This document shows positions 1 through 8,714 of a stretch of DNA of 64,000 nucleotides, piece after piece. The notes below the pieces were generated by a model. The model was not told the origin of the DNA and ran no database searches. It saw only the letters and a program-made list of their open reading frames with translations. Source of the DNA: Aplectana chamaeleonis (Eukaryota; Nematoda; Chromadorea; Rhabditida; Cosmocercidae); NCBI GenBank assembly GCA_029168955.1, contig JAPDOI010001227.1, positions 140,001 through 204,000 of the forward strand, written 5' to 3'. The first letter of the stretch is position 1. Each line of letters opens with the position of its first letter. Made by a program: the position numbers and the translations under genes.

Positions 1-530
1 CATGTGTATGTACGTTTGTATGCGTATGTGTATGTGTACCTGTGTATGTGTATGTGTATGTTTACGCATACGTGTCTGTGTATGTGTATGTGTATATGTG
101 GGCGTGTACGTGTATGTGTATGTGTGTACGTGTATGTGTATGTGTGTATATGTATGTGTATGTGTATGTGTATGTGTGTATGTGTATGGGTATGTGTACG
201 TGTATGTGTATGTGAATGTAGATGTGTATGTATATGTATGTGTGTATGTATATGTGTATATGTATGTGTATATATATATATGTATATGTGTATATACGTG
301 TATGTGTATGTGTGTACATGTATGTGTATGTGTATGTGTATGTATGTGTATGTGTATGTGTATGTGTATGTATGTATGTATGTGTATGTGTATGTGTATA
401 TGTATGTATGTGTATGTGTATGTGTATGTACGTGTATGTGTATGTGTGTACATGTATGTGTATGTGTATGTGTGTATGTATGTGTATGTGTATATGTGTA
501 TGTGTATGTGTATGTCTATATGTATGTCTA

Positions 531-561
<31 letters not shown>

Positions 562-667
562 GTCTATGTGTATGTGTATGTGCATGTTTATGTGTATGTG
601 TATGTGTATATGTATGTGTATGTGCATGTGTATGTGTATGCGTATGTGTATGTGTATGTGTATGTGT
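1..667 (+). repeat. (TATGTG)n hexanucleotide microsatellite, left part
   Basis: The stretch is an imperfect array of the hexamer TATGTG on the plus strand (CACATA on the minus strand), degraded by many single-base changes and by 2- or 4-bp phase shifts, for example TATATATATATG near 270-280. It starts at or before the window edge. Apparent ORFs over it have alternating Cys/Met/Tyr/Val or His/Ile/Thr/Tyr residues, a by-product of the 6-bp period, and are not genes. The same hexamer in the same orientation resumes at 2626, so this looks like the left half of one array split by the insertion at 668-2625. Alternating purine-pyrimidine tracts of this kind can adopt left-handed DNA; that is general knowledge, not something shown here. 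Confidence 0.95.
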
Positions 668-763
668 TATAGTTGTGCTCGAATATTCGCAATCGAATAA
701 ACATTCGAATAAATTATTCGATTATTTATTCGATTATCGAGTAATCGAAAAATCCCGATTTTC

Positions 764-886
764 GATTATTATTCGAAATCGACTATCGAAAAAAACAGAT
801 ATTCGATCATTATTCGAAATCGACTATCGAAAAAACCTCATATTCGATTATTATTCGAAATCGACTATCGACACTGACAATTATTC
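764..886. repeat. 41-bp tandem repeat, three units, left subterminal
   Basis: Three consecutive units start at 764, 805 and 846, exactly 41 bp apart. Each begins GATTATTATTCGAAATCGAC (GATCATTATTC in the second) and carries a short A-run before the next TATTC. The units lie just inside the left end of the putative element at 668-2625. Looser ATTCGAATAA-type sequence fills 680-763. Subterminal repeats are common transposase-binding or architectural sites in DNA transposons, but no function can be shown here. Confidence 0.85.
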
Positions 887-2336
887 GAACATATTCGATC
901 TTCGAATATATTCGAATAATCTAACACAGCCTTTACCGGATCATACACAGAAATTTTTCGAAGGGCCAGTGCACCAGCACTAGTGTGAGTCAGGGCTGTG
1001 CGTAACTGAAATTTTGAATTGCGTAAATCGTAATTTTCAAATCCTCGTAAATCGTTAATCGTAATTCGTAACTGATGAGTAATGAGCTCAAACACAGCCT
1101 CAAACCTCATTAAACATGGAAACGCCTCAACTTCCCAGTGATGATATGTGTTTCAAAATAAATCTTTTTCGACGAGTACTTGAAAAAGTGCTTTCATCAG
1201 AGCAAATCTCTGGTCCGCAATCGCAGAAACCCGCTATATGAGCACGCGACACGATGACAATACTGGTGGGACCACGTAGTCCCGGCACGATCAACCTTCG
1301 TCCCAGCACGACTTCATCACATTACGTGCTGCAACAGCGTTTGTCCACAACTGCGGACCGGAATTTTCTTCTGGTAAGGGCAATACTGGTCGAAAGGGTA
1401 AATCGTCTTCTATCCAACGCTTTTTTTGGTTTTCAGCAAAACTTTGCGGTTTTCAAAGTTGAACCTGAAATTTGATGGAGATCCAGGGTACCGACTGAGC
1501 ATTTTTTAGCAGCCAAAGCTAAAGCCGCGAAAATTGATAGGGCAATTGAAACCACTACATATGCGCTAGATCAAAATGAGCACGGGAATTCTCAATAGAG
1601 CGAGATTTGTATATTTTTTCCCAAGCTTTGACAAGGTGCTTCTATGGCTGTCGACGATGGCTAATTTGGATTTTCTTCTTTTTTATCGATTTTTGGAAAC
1701 GAAATAAAAACGAATAGGTGGCAAAATGAGTAATACTCAAAGCGGTGGAGTAAATATCAAATAGCAGCAAGTTCTGCGGCTCATACTTGTTAGGGCAGAC
1801 AATGCCGAAGTAACAAATTCACGAAAAGCGAAAAAAAGCTACGAATCACGCCTAATCCAGAAATTCCGCGAACACTATCCCCAACTAAGACAGTAACACT
1901 GATGGAATCGCTGGCGCGTTGCGGGCCGAACGGCTCCCATCTCGCTAAACGACCGCTATTGTTCTAGGAGAAAGCACGTCATTTCGAATGTATCGCGCCT
2001 CTTCACTGTGGACACCCAGCGAAGACGCGACGCGACGTAGCGTGATCGAGGTGTAGGCTGATTATAACATCGCGTCGTGACGCGAATGAACTCTGAACGG
2101 GGTCTAACGAAACGCCCGCTCGTGACGCGCTGGCGTTGTATGAATAGAACCGCTGTGGGCGGCATCAGACAGCTGCTAGTGTAGAAACGATGCGTATCGA
2201 TTTTGCGTGCCGCCACTTATGAACCCTGCCTGAGCGGAATATTGAAAATATTGAGCAGTTCAGAAGCTTTCGATGCCATTCTTGAAAACTGCCTCTTCAA
2301 AGCAGTAGCGTCGCAAAACTCTGAATTCGGTTGGCC
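887..2336. other. Element interior without recognisable gene
   Basis: This 1.45-kb interval is unique-looking AT-rich DNA within the element interior. I see only short ORFs (86 codons or fewer), with no conserved motif, no DDE-type transposase segment and no RNA gene. It could be captured flanking DNA, a decayed transposase gene, or the filler of a non-autonomous element. Confidence 0.5.
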
Positions 2337-2406
2337 CGTAGTTAAATTAATTCATTTATTCGAGATTATTCGATTTTCGATATTCATTCATTCGAAATAG
2401 AGAATC

Positions 2407-2597
2407 GAGTATATTCATTCATTCGTTCATTCGAAAATTTTGAAGTCGAATATATTCATTCATTCGTTTATTCGAAAAATTTAGAGTCGAATATATTCAT
2501 TCATTCGTTTATTCGAAAAATTTGAAGTCGAATTTATTCATTCATTCGTTTATTCGAAAATTTTGAAGTCGAATATATTCATTCATTCATTCATTCG
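2407..2597. repeat. 41-bp tandem repeat, four units plus a partial, right subterminal
   Basis: Units start at 2407, 2448, 2489, 2530 and (partial) 2571, each exactly 41 bp apart. The core is TATTCATTCATTCG followed by a TTCGAAAA tract and AGTC. The block lies directly inside the right end of the putative element at 668-2625. The period equals that of the left subterminal block at 764-886 although the sequences are only loosely related through TTCGAA. Confidence 0.9.
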
Positions 2598-2625
2598 GTC
2601 CGTTTAGTCAAAAAGCACAACTATA

Positions 2626-2628
2626 GTA

Positions 2629-2719
<91 letters not shown>

Positions 2720-2780
2720 GTATGTGTATGTATGTGTATGTGTGTGTATGTATGTGTATGTGTATTTGTATGTGCATGTA

Positions 2781-2823
<43 letters not shown>

Positions 2824-2899
2824 GTGAATGTGCATGTCTATGTGTATGTGTATGTGTATGTGTATGTGTACGTGTATGTGTATGTGTATGTGTAGTATA

Positions 2900-2960
<61 letters not shown>

Positions 2961-2995
2961 GTGCATGTCTATGTGTATGTGTATGTGTATGTCTA

Positions 2996-3080
<85 letters not shown>

Positions 3081-3103
3081 GTGCATGTGTATGTGTATAT
3101 GTA

Positions 3104-3158
<55 letters not shown>

Positions 3159-3161
3159 GTG
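2626..3161 (+). repeat. (TATGTG)n hexanucleotide microsatellite, right part
   Basis: This array has the same hexamer in the same orientation as 1-667, but more homogeneous, with uninterrupted runs of about 90 bp (for example 2627-2718 and 3000-3082). It ends abruptly at 3161 in unique sequence. Long low-complexity ORFs on both strands here result from the 6-bp period. The higher purity suggests more recent expansion than in the left part. Confidence 0.95.
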
Positions 3162-3320
3162 GAGCACCGTTTTTCATTCATTACTCCATTTTGGTGAAAA
3201 AAAAAACACCGGGAACGTTTGAAAGTGCTAAACCCCCCATGCACGCAGTATCAGTACACTTGAGTTATTTACTATAGATATACACAAAAAAAAACGCGAA
3301 AAAATGAGCGAATCAGGAAA
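3162..3320. other. Intergenic, nothing recognised
   Basis: A short AT-rich interval follows the microsatellite, with several poly-A runs and no supported feature. Confidence 0.6.
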
Positions 3321-3438
3321 AACCATAACACAGAAAAAAATTTCAGCTGTTTACAATCGATTAATGGCACGTTTGGAGCCGAGCCGCCCACGGCTACAGT
3401 ATGCTTAGTTAAAAACGCAACTGCAACACCGCTTTGTC
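3321..3438 (+). repeat. Dispersed repeat with GGCTACAGTA motif, copy 1
   Basis: This segment is similar by eye to 9494-9604 in the same orientation. Both begin AACCATAACA, continue through an A-rich stretch, and contain GGCTACAGTA followed about 20 bp later by ACGCAACYGCAMCACCG. No terminal inverted repeats were identified. The shared GGYTACAGTA core also appears singly near 10900 and 20050, which suggests a common element end. Confidence 0.65.
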
Positions 3439-3455
3439 AATTGCCGTAGAGGCAT

Positions 3456-3557
3456 GTTGACCGAATCCACGCCTCACGGCGGCATGGATCCCTCCTATAA
3501 GGCGTGCCGCAGTGATGAGAGGGAAGCCACGCATTTTGAGCTGTGGATTCGATCAAC
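3456..3557. repeat. Imperfect hairpin, about 102 bp
   Basis: The 15-mer GTTGACCGAATCCAC at 3456-3470 pairs with GTGGATTCGATCAAC at 3543-3557 with one mismatch. The internal sequence includes partly complementary GGCGTG-type stretches. It abuts a second, stronger hairpin starting at 3562, so both may be parts of one foldback element. Confidence 0.6.
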
Positions 3558-3561
3558 AAGC

Positions 3562-3653
3562 CTTTGCGTTCCCCATTGAAGGTTGGCGCAAGCTCGGTGC
3601 ACCTATAGCATTTGTCACCGAGTTTGCGTCAACCTTCAATAGGGAACGCAAAG
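3562..3653. repeat. Strong hairpin, arms about 38 bp, loop about 15 bp
   Basis: The left arm 3562-3600 (CTTTGCGTTCCCCATTGAAG and onward) pairs with the right arm 3616-3653 (ending CAATAGGGAACGCAAAG) with only a few mismatches. The stem would be long enough to fold as RNA if transcribed. The right arm belongs to a sequence that recurs without its partner arm at 18658-18740, which points to a foldback transposon fragment more than an RNA gene. Confidence 0.8.
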
Positions 3654-3685
3654 TATCACTGAGATCCATGCCCACTGTATAGAGC
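3607..3685 (+). repeat. Dispersed repeat CACCGAGTTTGCG family, copy 1
   Basis: This is the direct-orientation relative of 18658-18740. Shared features in order are TAGCAT, CACCGAGTTTGCG, CAACCT, GAACGCAAAGT and GATCCATGCC. In this copy the sequence forms the right arm of the hairpin at 3562-3653; in the other copy the left arm is absent. Confidence 0.75.
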
Positions 3686-3769
3686 AACATTGAAACATAG
3701 GAGAATCTCCTAACTAAAGCTGGGCATTGCATCGAGCTAGCTTTACGGATTACTTAGAAACAACGTACA

Positions 3770-4297
3770 TACTTTCCGGAAGATACAATACCGCTGCTAT
3801 TCAAGGGAAAAATGGGCGAAATGGGCAAAGTGGACAACTAAAGCGTCTTTCGACCACAACTCGCCTCGAAGTGCTTCATTTTCAATTCGGAAAACGCCGA
3901 AATGTACAGCATGTCGTGATCTACTCAATCGTGTAAGATTATTCTGCGAAATTTGGGAGCAACATTATTTTCCAAGGCGAAATACATTTTCATTCTGACC
4001 ATGCTAGAGATCGCGTACGGTTGTTTTTGATCGAATGAGCTCGTTATAGTGTGACAACATTATCAAATTCATAGTTAACTCCATCTTAAAAAAGCGTTTT
4101 CATAAGTAAATTGCAATTTGTCTCACATAGTTAGAGAGATTGTGGCACGGTGAACATTTTGGTCCTTTCGTAATTGCAAAGGAGCACTCTGAAGCGAGTT
4201 GTGGCCGAAAGACGCTTTAGTTGCCCACTTTGCCCATTTGGCCCATTTTTTTCCCTCGTATAGCAGCGGTATTGTACATAGGCCGGATGTGGAAGGC
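3770..4297. mobile_element. Foldback element with arms of about 130 bp
   Basis: The left arm (about 3770-3895) and right arm (about 4161-4297) are inverted copies. Shared landmarks, read from the left, are TACAATACCGCTGCTAT, AAATGGGC, GGGCAAAGTGG, CAACTAAAGCGTCTTTCG and CACAACTCGC. The intervening 265 bp show no gene. The outer limits and target duplication are not clear. A short match to the arm (ACTCGCTTCAGTGTG) recurs near 10975, so this is probably a dispersed family. Confidence 0.75.
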
Positions 4298-4531
4298 AAT
4301 TCTGACAGTTTCTTAGTTTGCTGGTTTCAGATGGTTTGAATGGCCTCCTTAACTGGATCGAAGATGTGAGCCATGATATTCTGCTGTCTCAAAAAAGTTA
4401 CTAATCATTCTAGTATATCATTCACAATAACGTAATGACTTACATAATAAACATTGAAAAAATCTATGTGTTTCATATGAGGCTTCTGGACGCAGTATGT
4501 CATGTGTGTCCAAAGGTGGTCTGCTCGCTGA

Positions 4532-4572
4532 ACGCGGCCGCTCGCACATTTAGACTGTGCGAGCGGTCGCGT
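4532..4572. repeat. GC-rich hairpin, 16-bp stem, 9-nt loop
   Basis: ACGCGGCCGCTCGCAC (4532-4547) pairs with GTGCGAGCGGTCGCGT (4557-4572) with one mismatch around the loop ATTTAGACT. It is not followed by a T-run, so it is not terminator-like. A smaller CGTCGC/GCGACG hairpin lies about 40 bp downstream. Confidence 0.7.
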
Positions 4573-4742
4573 TGCGGCCCTCATCGAGCATTTAGGCCTA
4601 GTGCATACTCCGTCGCAGGTGCGACGGCGTCGCTCCGACCCCGAGTACTGATTAAATATTCCGTGATCTAATGTCCACAGACGTTCGCCGTTGTCTACAA
4701 GACACGGATGAGATGACACCTCACGCAATGCTCCCTGTAGAC

Positions 4743-5832
4743 TAGGGGTGTGCGGAAAATTCTTTTCGGTAAATTTTTAGCGAAACTTTTTACCGAATTT
4801 TTTTTCGGTAAATACGGTAAAAACGGAAAATTCGGTAAAAATTCTGACTTCGACTTTGGTACATGTCGCATACGATAGCACAAATGACCAATAATATTTA
4901 TGCAACATTTTCAATAATGCATGAGGGTAGTGCAAATAGTGAGTGAGTTTTACATATTAAACTGAGCTCAACTCGATCAGTGGGACGTTGATTTTGAGAA
5001 AAAGTACTATTTCGAAATGTTCTGTCTTCAAGGCCTTTCTGTAGTCACTCAAAATCAGGCCAGCTATGGAAAACATTCTTTCCGCCTCAACTGTGCCATG
5101 AGGCGCGCAAAGTATTTACTTATCGGGCGGTGAGGAAAGGTGCGAATACGATGACTTTACGATGGAGTCGTTCAAGAACTGCAGTGATTCAGTATTGTGT
5201 CCGAGGGCTTCGAAAAGAATTTTTCCAGTTCCTGAAATATCTGCTTCAGGACTCTGCTGCGTTGCAGACGTGATGACAATTCTGAATGAAATACCGTCAA
5301 GGCTGCGATGACTAAGCCGGGCGGCGCTGAGTTGAAGCGGGCTCGGCGAGGCCGTGCAGCGCGGCTTGTATTAGATTGCCCCCGCAACAGGTAATTCTGC
5401 TAGCCTGTTGAACATATCCCTAGCGTATTTCGACTTTTTCATCCCTAAATTAACAGCAATATGGGTGGTGGGCTGGCGAAAACACTTGAATAACAGTGGC
5501 TGGGCAATCTGATGCACGCTGCGCAGCCGCGCCGCGCGCGCTTAAACTCAGCGCCTTGCTTGAACATTCGAAAAGTACCAAAGGGTTGAAAAATAACCAA
5601 AAGAAGGGTGAAGAACGATATTGCGCCAAAGGCATGTCGAAACAGTAGCAAACCAGTGAAATACGAGTAAGAAGTGGGCCGATTGGGGGGAAAAACACCC
5701 CATTTTTCTTTTAGGTAAAAATTTCGGAGAATTTCGAGAAAAATTCGGTAAATCGGTAAATCAAAATTTACCGAAAAACAACGATAAATCCGGAAAATCG
5801 GTAAATCGGTAAACGGAAAATGCACAACCCTG
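4743..5832. mobile_element. hAT-like non-autonomous element with perfect 8-bp TSD
   Basis: The left end TAGGGGTGTGC (4743-4753) and right end GCACAACCCTG (5822-5832; reverse complement CAGGGTTGTGC) form imperfect inverted repeats. They are immediately flanked by identical CTGTAGAC octamers at 4735-4742 and 5833-5840. An 8-bp duplication plus ends close to CAGGGNTGTGC are hallmarks of the hAT superfamily. Both subterminal regions carry repeated TTTACCGAA/TTCGGTAAA motifs in both orientations (4765-4850 and 5715-5820). No transposase-like ORF is visible; the longest, 171 codons on the minus strand at 5445-5960, crosses the element end and resembles nothing. A TA-type MITE is nested at 5294-5565. 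Confidence 0.85.
5294..5565. mobile_element. TA-type foldback MITE nested in the hAT-like element, copy 1
   Basis: It starts after TA with CCGTCAAGGCTGCGATGACT, and contains AAGCCGGGCGGCGCTGAGTT followed by the inverse GC-rich segment near 5510-5560 ending TTGCTTGAAC. The sequence is closely related along its length to 9649-9921, which has cleaner ends (CCGTCAAGCC/GGCTTGACGG) and intact TA duplications. The right terminus is degraded here, so the end is approximate. It lies wholly inside the hAT-like element, so that element must be the older insertion. Confidence 0.75.
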
Positions 5833-5897
5833 CTGTAGACATCCAAAAAGGGCAGGGATAGCCCCTCGAGAACTGCCCGTCGCCCTCCTCCATGGTG

Positions 5898-5937
5898 CTG
5901 TAGACAGTCTATCCGCGGAAACGCTGTTGCTGTAGAC
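5898..5937 (+). repeat. Two further CTGTAGAC octamers
   Basis: CTGTAGAC occurs at 5898-5905 and 5930-5937, besides the hAT-type duplication copies at 4735 and 5833. A one-base variant TTGTAGAC is at 8186-8193. The second copy here and the one at 8186 bracket the element at 5942-8185. Confidence 0.8.
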
Positions 5938-6229
5938 TTTATACATTGGATCCGAATCAAAAAAATTCGGATACTCGGATTTCGGATAACTCAAAAATCA
6001 AAGGTCTTGGATATCCGACTCAAACGGATAGATTCAAAATAACAGCATCGGATAATCCGAGTCATTCGGATAGAGAGGCTAAACGGATATTCGGATCTCG
6101 GATCAATCCAAAAATTACGTTTTTCCGGTGATTCGGAATTTGGATCATTCGGATTTTGACATTTTTTCGGTGAGTCAGAATCCGAGTATCCGAGTCGGAT
6201 ATCCGGTCGGATACAAATGGGTATAATGC

Positions 6230-7050
6230 ACTCTGGCGAAGATTTTCAAGAAAAAGGTCTTCTACCGTACCATGATAGAACAGTTCATTGATAATCATCT
6301 TTTTATCGAAATATTTGCAAACCAATTCTATTTTCGAAATGTGTTCATAAATTTCGTAAACAACCGTGAATTCCTGTCTAAACCTCTTCGAACAGGGTTG
6401 ACCGTTCGATCAATACACTTGGTTTTGGCAGCCAATCGTACCCTCAATGCGCCATACTAGCAAAAACAAATTAAAGGCAGTGTCCACGATAAAAACCATG
6501 TCTAATTTTTTGGTGGAGATCGACAGCTGCGAGGCCTAGCGCAACCCTAACGTTGAAGAAACTAGGAAAAATGAGCTCGGAACGGTCCCCTACGGCCCCA
6601 AAGTTGGACACCCGTCAGCTCTTCACACCCCAGATGCACTTTCCACGCCCACCGACGTGAACAAATGATTGCTCGAGATTGTGATATGAGCAATGGTTTC
6701 CGATCAATAGCCCCGTTCTTCCCTTCATTCTCAACTTCTCTCTTTACTCAGGTCAGCTCGCATACATTAGCTGCAAAAGACGGAAGTTACAAGCCTCGGA
6801 CAACTCGTCCACCATGTTTCCTTAGCTCAATTTTCGAGGGACCATAACTCTGTTCCTAGAAAGTCTTGCACGATTTCAAAAACATCATTGGAATCAGCGT
6901 GGGACCGTCTCCAAGATAGGCGGAAAAGCAGAAAAACGATTCTTATTGTGAACACTGCCTTTAAACGAAGAGGATCAATCCCTTATATAAGCAAAATCGA
7001 CGCTGACGATGCGTAGAAAATGCGCCGGAAATTTCACATTGTGCACCAAA
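6230..7050. other. Element interior, no gene recognised
   Basis: This is unique AT-rich DNA within the composite element. Only ORFs shorter than about 100 codons are present, none with a recognisable motif. Confidence 0.5.
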
Positions 7051-7054
7051 TGTA

Positions 7055-7305
7055 CAGTTCACCTCCGCACTGCCGTTCAGTCCGCAAAGTGCACGCTGAT
7101 TGCGAAATCGTGCTGCGGCGCGGTTGCGAGCATCCTCAGACAAGGATGTGGGATCACCCGGGCGCTTTTCGCCTTTGGTGCCCAGGTGATCCCACCGCTC
7201 GGGTGATCCCACATCCCTGTCTGAGGGTACTCGCAACCGCACCGCAGCACGATTTCGCAATCAGCGTGCACTTTGCGGACTGAACGGCAGTGCGGAAGTG
7301 AACTG
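7055..7305. mobile_element. 251-bp palindromic MITE with TA duplication
   Basis: The element is a nearly full-length inverted repeat. The left arm 7055-7166 begins CAGTTCACCTCCGCACTGCC and the right arm about 7196-7305 ends GGCAGTGCGGAAGTGAACTG. Both sides are flanked by TA (7053-7054 and 7306-7307). A CAGT start next to TA is typical of Tc1/mariner-related MITEs. Around the centre, GGGATCACCCGGGC and GCCCAGGTGATCCC give a second possible pairing, so the apex can fold in two ways. Mismatches between arms are few, suggesting a young insertion or arm correction. Short ORFs over it on both strands are mirror images of each other and are not genes. Confidence 0.9.
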
Positions 7306-7518
7306 TATGTCTGTAGTGTCTCATGCAATCTGGGGCGTCTACAACAGGTTGATCCGCTCATCATGAGCCACCGCGCTCTATATAAAAGGGAAGTATACGA
7401 CGCATTTTTCAGGCATGCTTCAAATGAAAAGATGCAGAGCAGCCGGTTCAATTACTCAGGCTTGCGGTACATCGGCCCTGCCTATCCGGTGGTGGCCCCA
7501 GTGGATGCTTAGCGGCCC

Positions 7519-7609
7519 AACCGTGACGCGTGTCTGTGTGATAACCGCGACGCGTGTCGGTGTGCCGATCGCGACGCGTGGTGTGCCGACCGCTACGCGT
7601 GTCGGTGTA
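7519..7609 (+). repeat. Four-unit tandem of about 24 bp carrying ACGCGT
   Basis: Four degenerate units have the core ACCGCGACGCGTGTCGGTGT; the third has lost about 4 bp. Each unit carries ACGCGT (near 7527, 7549, 7573 and 7595). ACGCGT is a MluI site and, in fungi, the MCB cell-cycle box; here it may simply be a repeat by-product. Confidence 0.85.
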
Positions 7610-7759
7610 AAGTAGTTCGTGAGCTAGAGGAAACAGTTCTGCAGGATGTGAACTGCCGCTAAATCGGCAGCTAAACGCGACACATCGAGATGTCAACAGC
7701 GCGACATCAGGCGGACTTTGCTGGGCAACGGGCAGGCCTCGGGCTGACAACGTGCGCGA

Positions 7760-7799
7760 TTTGAGTTGTCAACAGGGAGCGGTCTGTTGGCAACTCAAA
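7760..7799. repeat. Small hairpin, 16-bp stem
   Basis: TTTGAGTTGTCAACAG (7760-7775) pairs with CTGTTGGCAACTCAAA (7784-7799) with one mismatch and an 8-nt loop. The left arm partly repeats GTCAACAGCGCGACATC near 7692. No T-run follows. Confidence 0.7.
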
Positions 7800-7981
7800 G
7801 GAGTACAGTAGATTGAAATCCGCATGGCCACAGTAGAAAGAAACATCGAGTCGTGACATCAGATACACTTTTTTGAGTGACATGCCGAACCTACCAATAT
7901 CCAACTCATTATCCGATCCGAATCATGATATAGTTCGGATATTCGGTATCCGAATCATTATCCGACTCATAGCACATTTCG

Positions 7982-8149
7982 GTGATTCAGATTTTGAATG
8001 AAACGGATTTTGGAGTTTTTTTGGTGAATCGGATTTCGGATCACTCGGATTTTGACGTTTTTTCGGTGAATCGGATTTTGGATCACTCGGATTTTGGTGT
8101 TTTTTCGGTGAATCGGGTTTTGAATCATAAAAATTCCGGCTCATTCGGA
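7982..8149 (+). repeat. 42-bp AT-rich tandem repeat, four units
   Basis: Units start at 7982, 8024, 8066 and 8108, spaced exactly 42 bp. The core is GTGAATCGGATTT, then GATCACTCGGATTTTG, then a run of T and CG. A single related unit in the same orientation sits at 6129-6170 near the other end of the element. The period matches the large 42-bp array from 20.66 kb, but the sequence is unrelated. Confidence 0.9.
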
Positions 8150-8193
8150 TGCATATCCGAAAATGAGTGAGTCGTATCCAATGTATTGTAGAC

Positions 8194-8509
8194 ATCCCGT
8201 CGGAGGACAGTCTCCATCCTTGATTCCGCGATCACATCCTATCAACATCCCACAGACCTGACATTACCATCCCAGTGAAGCATCGGCCGCCTCATGGCGT
8301 CACCCCTTTAACGGCGGTATGCCTCCTTTCAAAACTTGATAATGCGGCTCGATTTCACTGGTTTCGGTTCTAATTCAACCGCAATAGAGAAAATGGAGTC
8401 TCTTGACTAAATTTCTCAAAAAAAATACACCAATTCAATTATGGCGTCATTTCGCGGACAACACCCTACTGTTTTGTCGTCGTTGTTATATACAACTTAT
8501 CAAGGAAGC
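8194..8509. other. Intergenic, nothing recognised
   Basis: Unique mixed-composition DNA between the composite element and the 8510 hairpin, with no gene or repeat that I can support. Confidence 0.5.
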
Positions 8510-8699
8510 GGTGCTATCACAGCTAGGGGCCCCTTGACCATCGCACTTGGCCACGCCCATAATTTCGTGCCGTCGCGGAATTAGGGTACCAACTCGCGGT
8601 TTTCCTCCCCCTTCTAAAACCAGGAGATCCATTGCGGCGCGGAAAAATGGGCGTGGCCAAATGCAATGGCCAGCTGGGACCCCTCGCTGCGACAGCACC
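8510..8699. mobile_element. Long imperfect hairpin (foldback MITE-like)
   Basis: The left arm 8510-8578 and right arm 8632-8699 are inverted copies over nearly 70 bp. Paired landmarks are GGTGCTATCACAGC with GCTGCGACAGCACC, and CTTGGCCACGCCCAT with ATGGGCGTGGCCAAAT. The loop of about 53 bp is unique. Apparent ORFs of 92 and 97 codons on opposite strands over it mirror each other and are structural by-products. No target duplication was resolved. Confidence 0.75.
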
Positions 8700-8714
8700 A
8701 AAGAAGCCATTTTA

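Larger units (their letters stand above)
668..2625. mobile_element. Putative TA-flanked DNA element inserted in the hexamer array
   Basis: The left edge reads TA then TAGTTGTGCT (670-679). The right edge reads AGCACAACTA (2614-2623) then TA (2624-2625). The 10-bp ends are perfect inverted repeats, and the flanking TA on each side fits a Tc1/mariner-type target duplication. Both outer flanks are the same TATGTG array in the same orientation, which gives an independent picture of the empty site. Both ends are rich in TTCGAAT-like subterminal tandem repeats. The interior (about 887-2336) has only short, unrecognised ORFs of 86 codons or fewer and no transposase motif, so the element would be non-autonomous. 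The inverted repeats are short, so this could also be two adjacent insertions; the array interruption itself is certain. Confidence 0.6.
5942..8185. mobile_element. Putative composite element with TATCCGAATC-rich ends
   Basis: The left end TACATTGGATCCGAATCA (from 5942) and the right end, read inverted, TACATTGGATACGACTCA (to 8185) are inverted repeats with two mismatches over 18 bp. The target duplication is either TA or, allowing a few extra bases, TGTAGAC (5931-5937 and 8187-8193). Each end carries about 250 bp dense in CGGATA/TATCCG motifs. No credible transposase gene is seen. Inside lie a palindromic MITE (7055-7305), an ACGCGT tandem (7519-7609) and a 42-bp tandem (7982-8149), so it has accumulated later insertions and expansions. 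Confidence 0.65.

Noticed and set aside
1..667. Telomeric repeat
   Set aside because: TATGTG is not a telomere repeat I know, is degenerate, and resumes internally at 2626 with unique DNA beyond.
2..700. Cys/Met/Val/Tyr-rich ORFs over the hexamer array (metallothionein-like look)
   Set aside because: The alternation comes directly from the TATGTG period, and overlapping ORFs in other frames look the same.
3563..3653. microRNA precursor
   Set aside because: The stem is long enough, but its right arm is part of a dispersed repeat and no expression evidence is available.
4532..4572. Rho-independent terminator
   Set aside because: There is no T-run after the stem, and the window is eukaryotic with no upstream gene.
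5445..5960. 171-codon minus-strand ORF as a transposase or membrane protein
   Set aside because: It crosses the end of the hAT-like element and its duplication, covers a nested MITE and has no recognisable motif.
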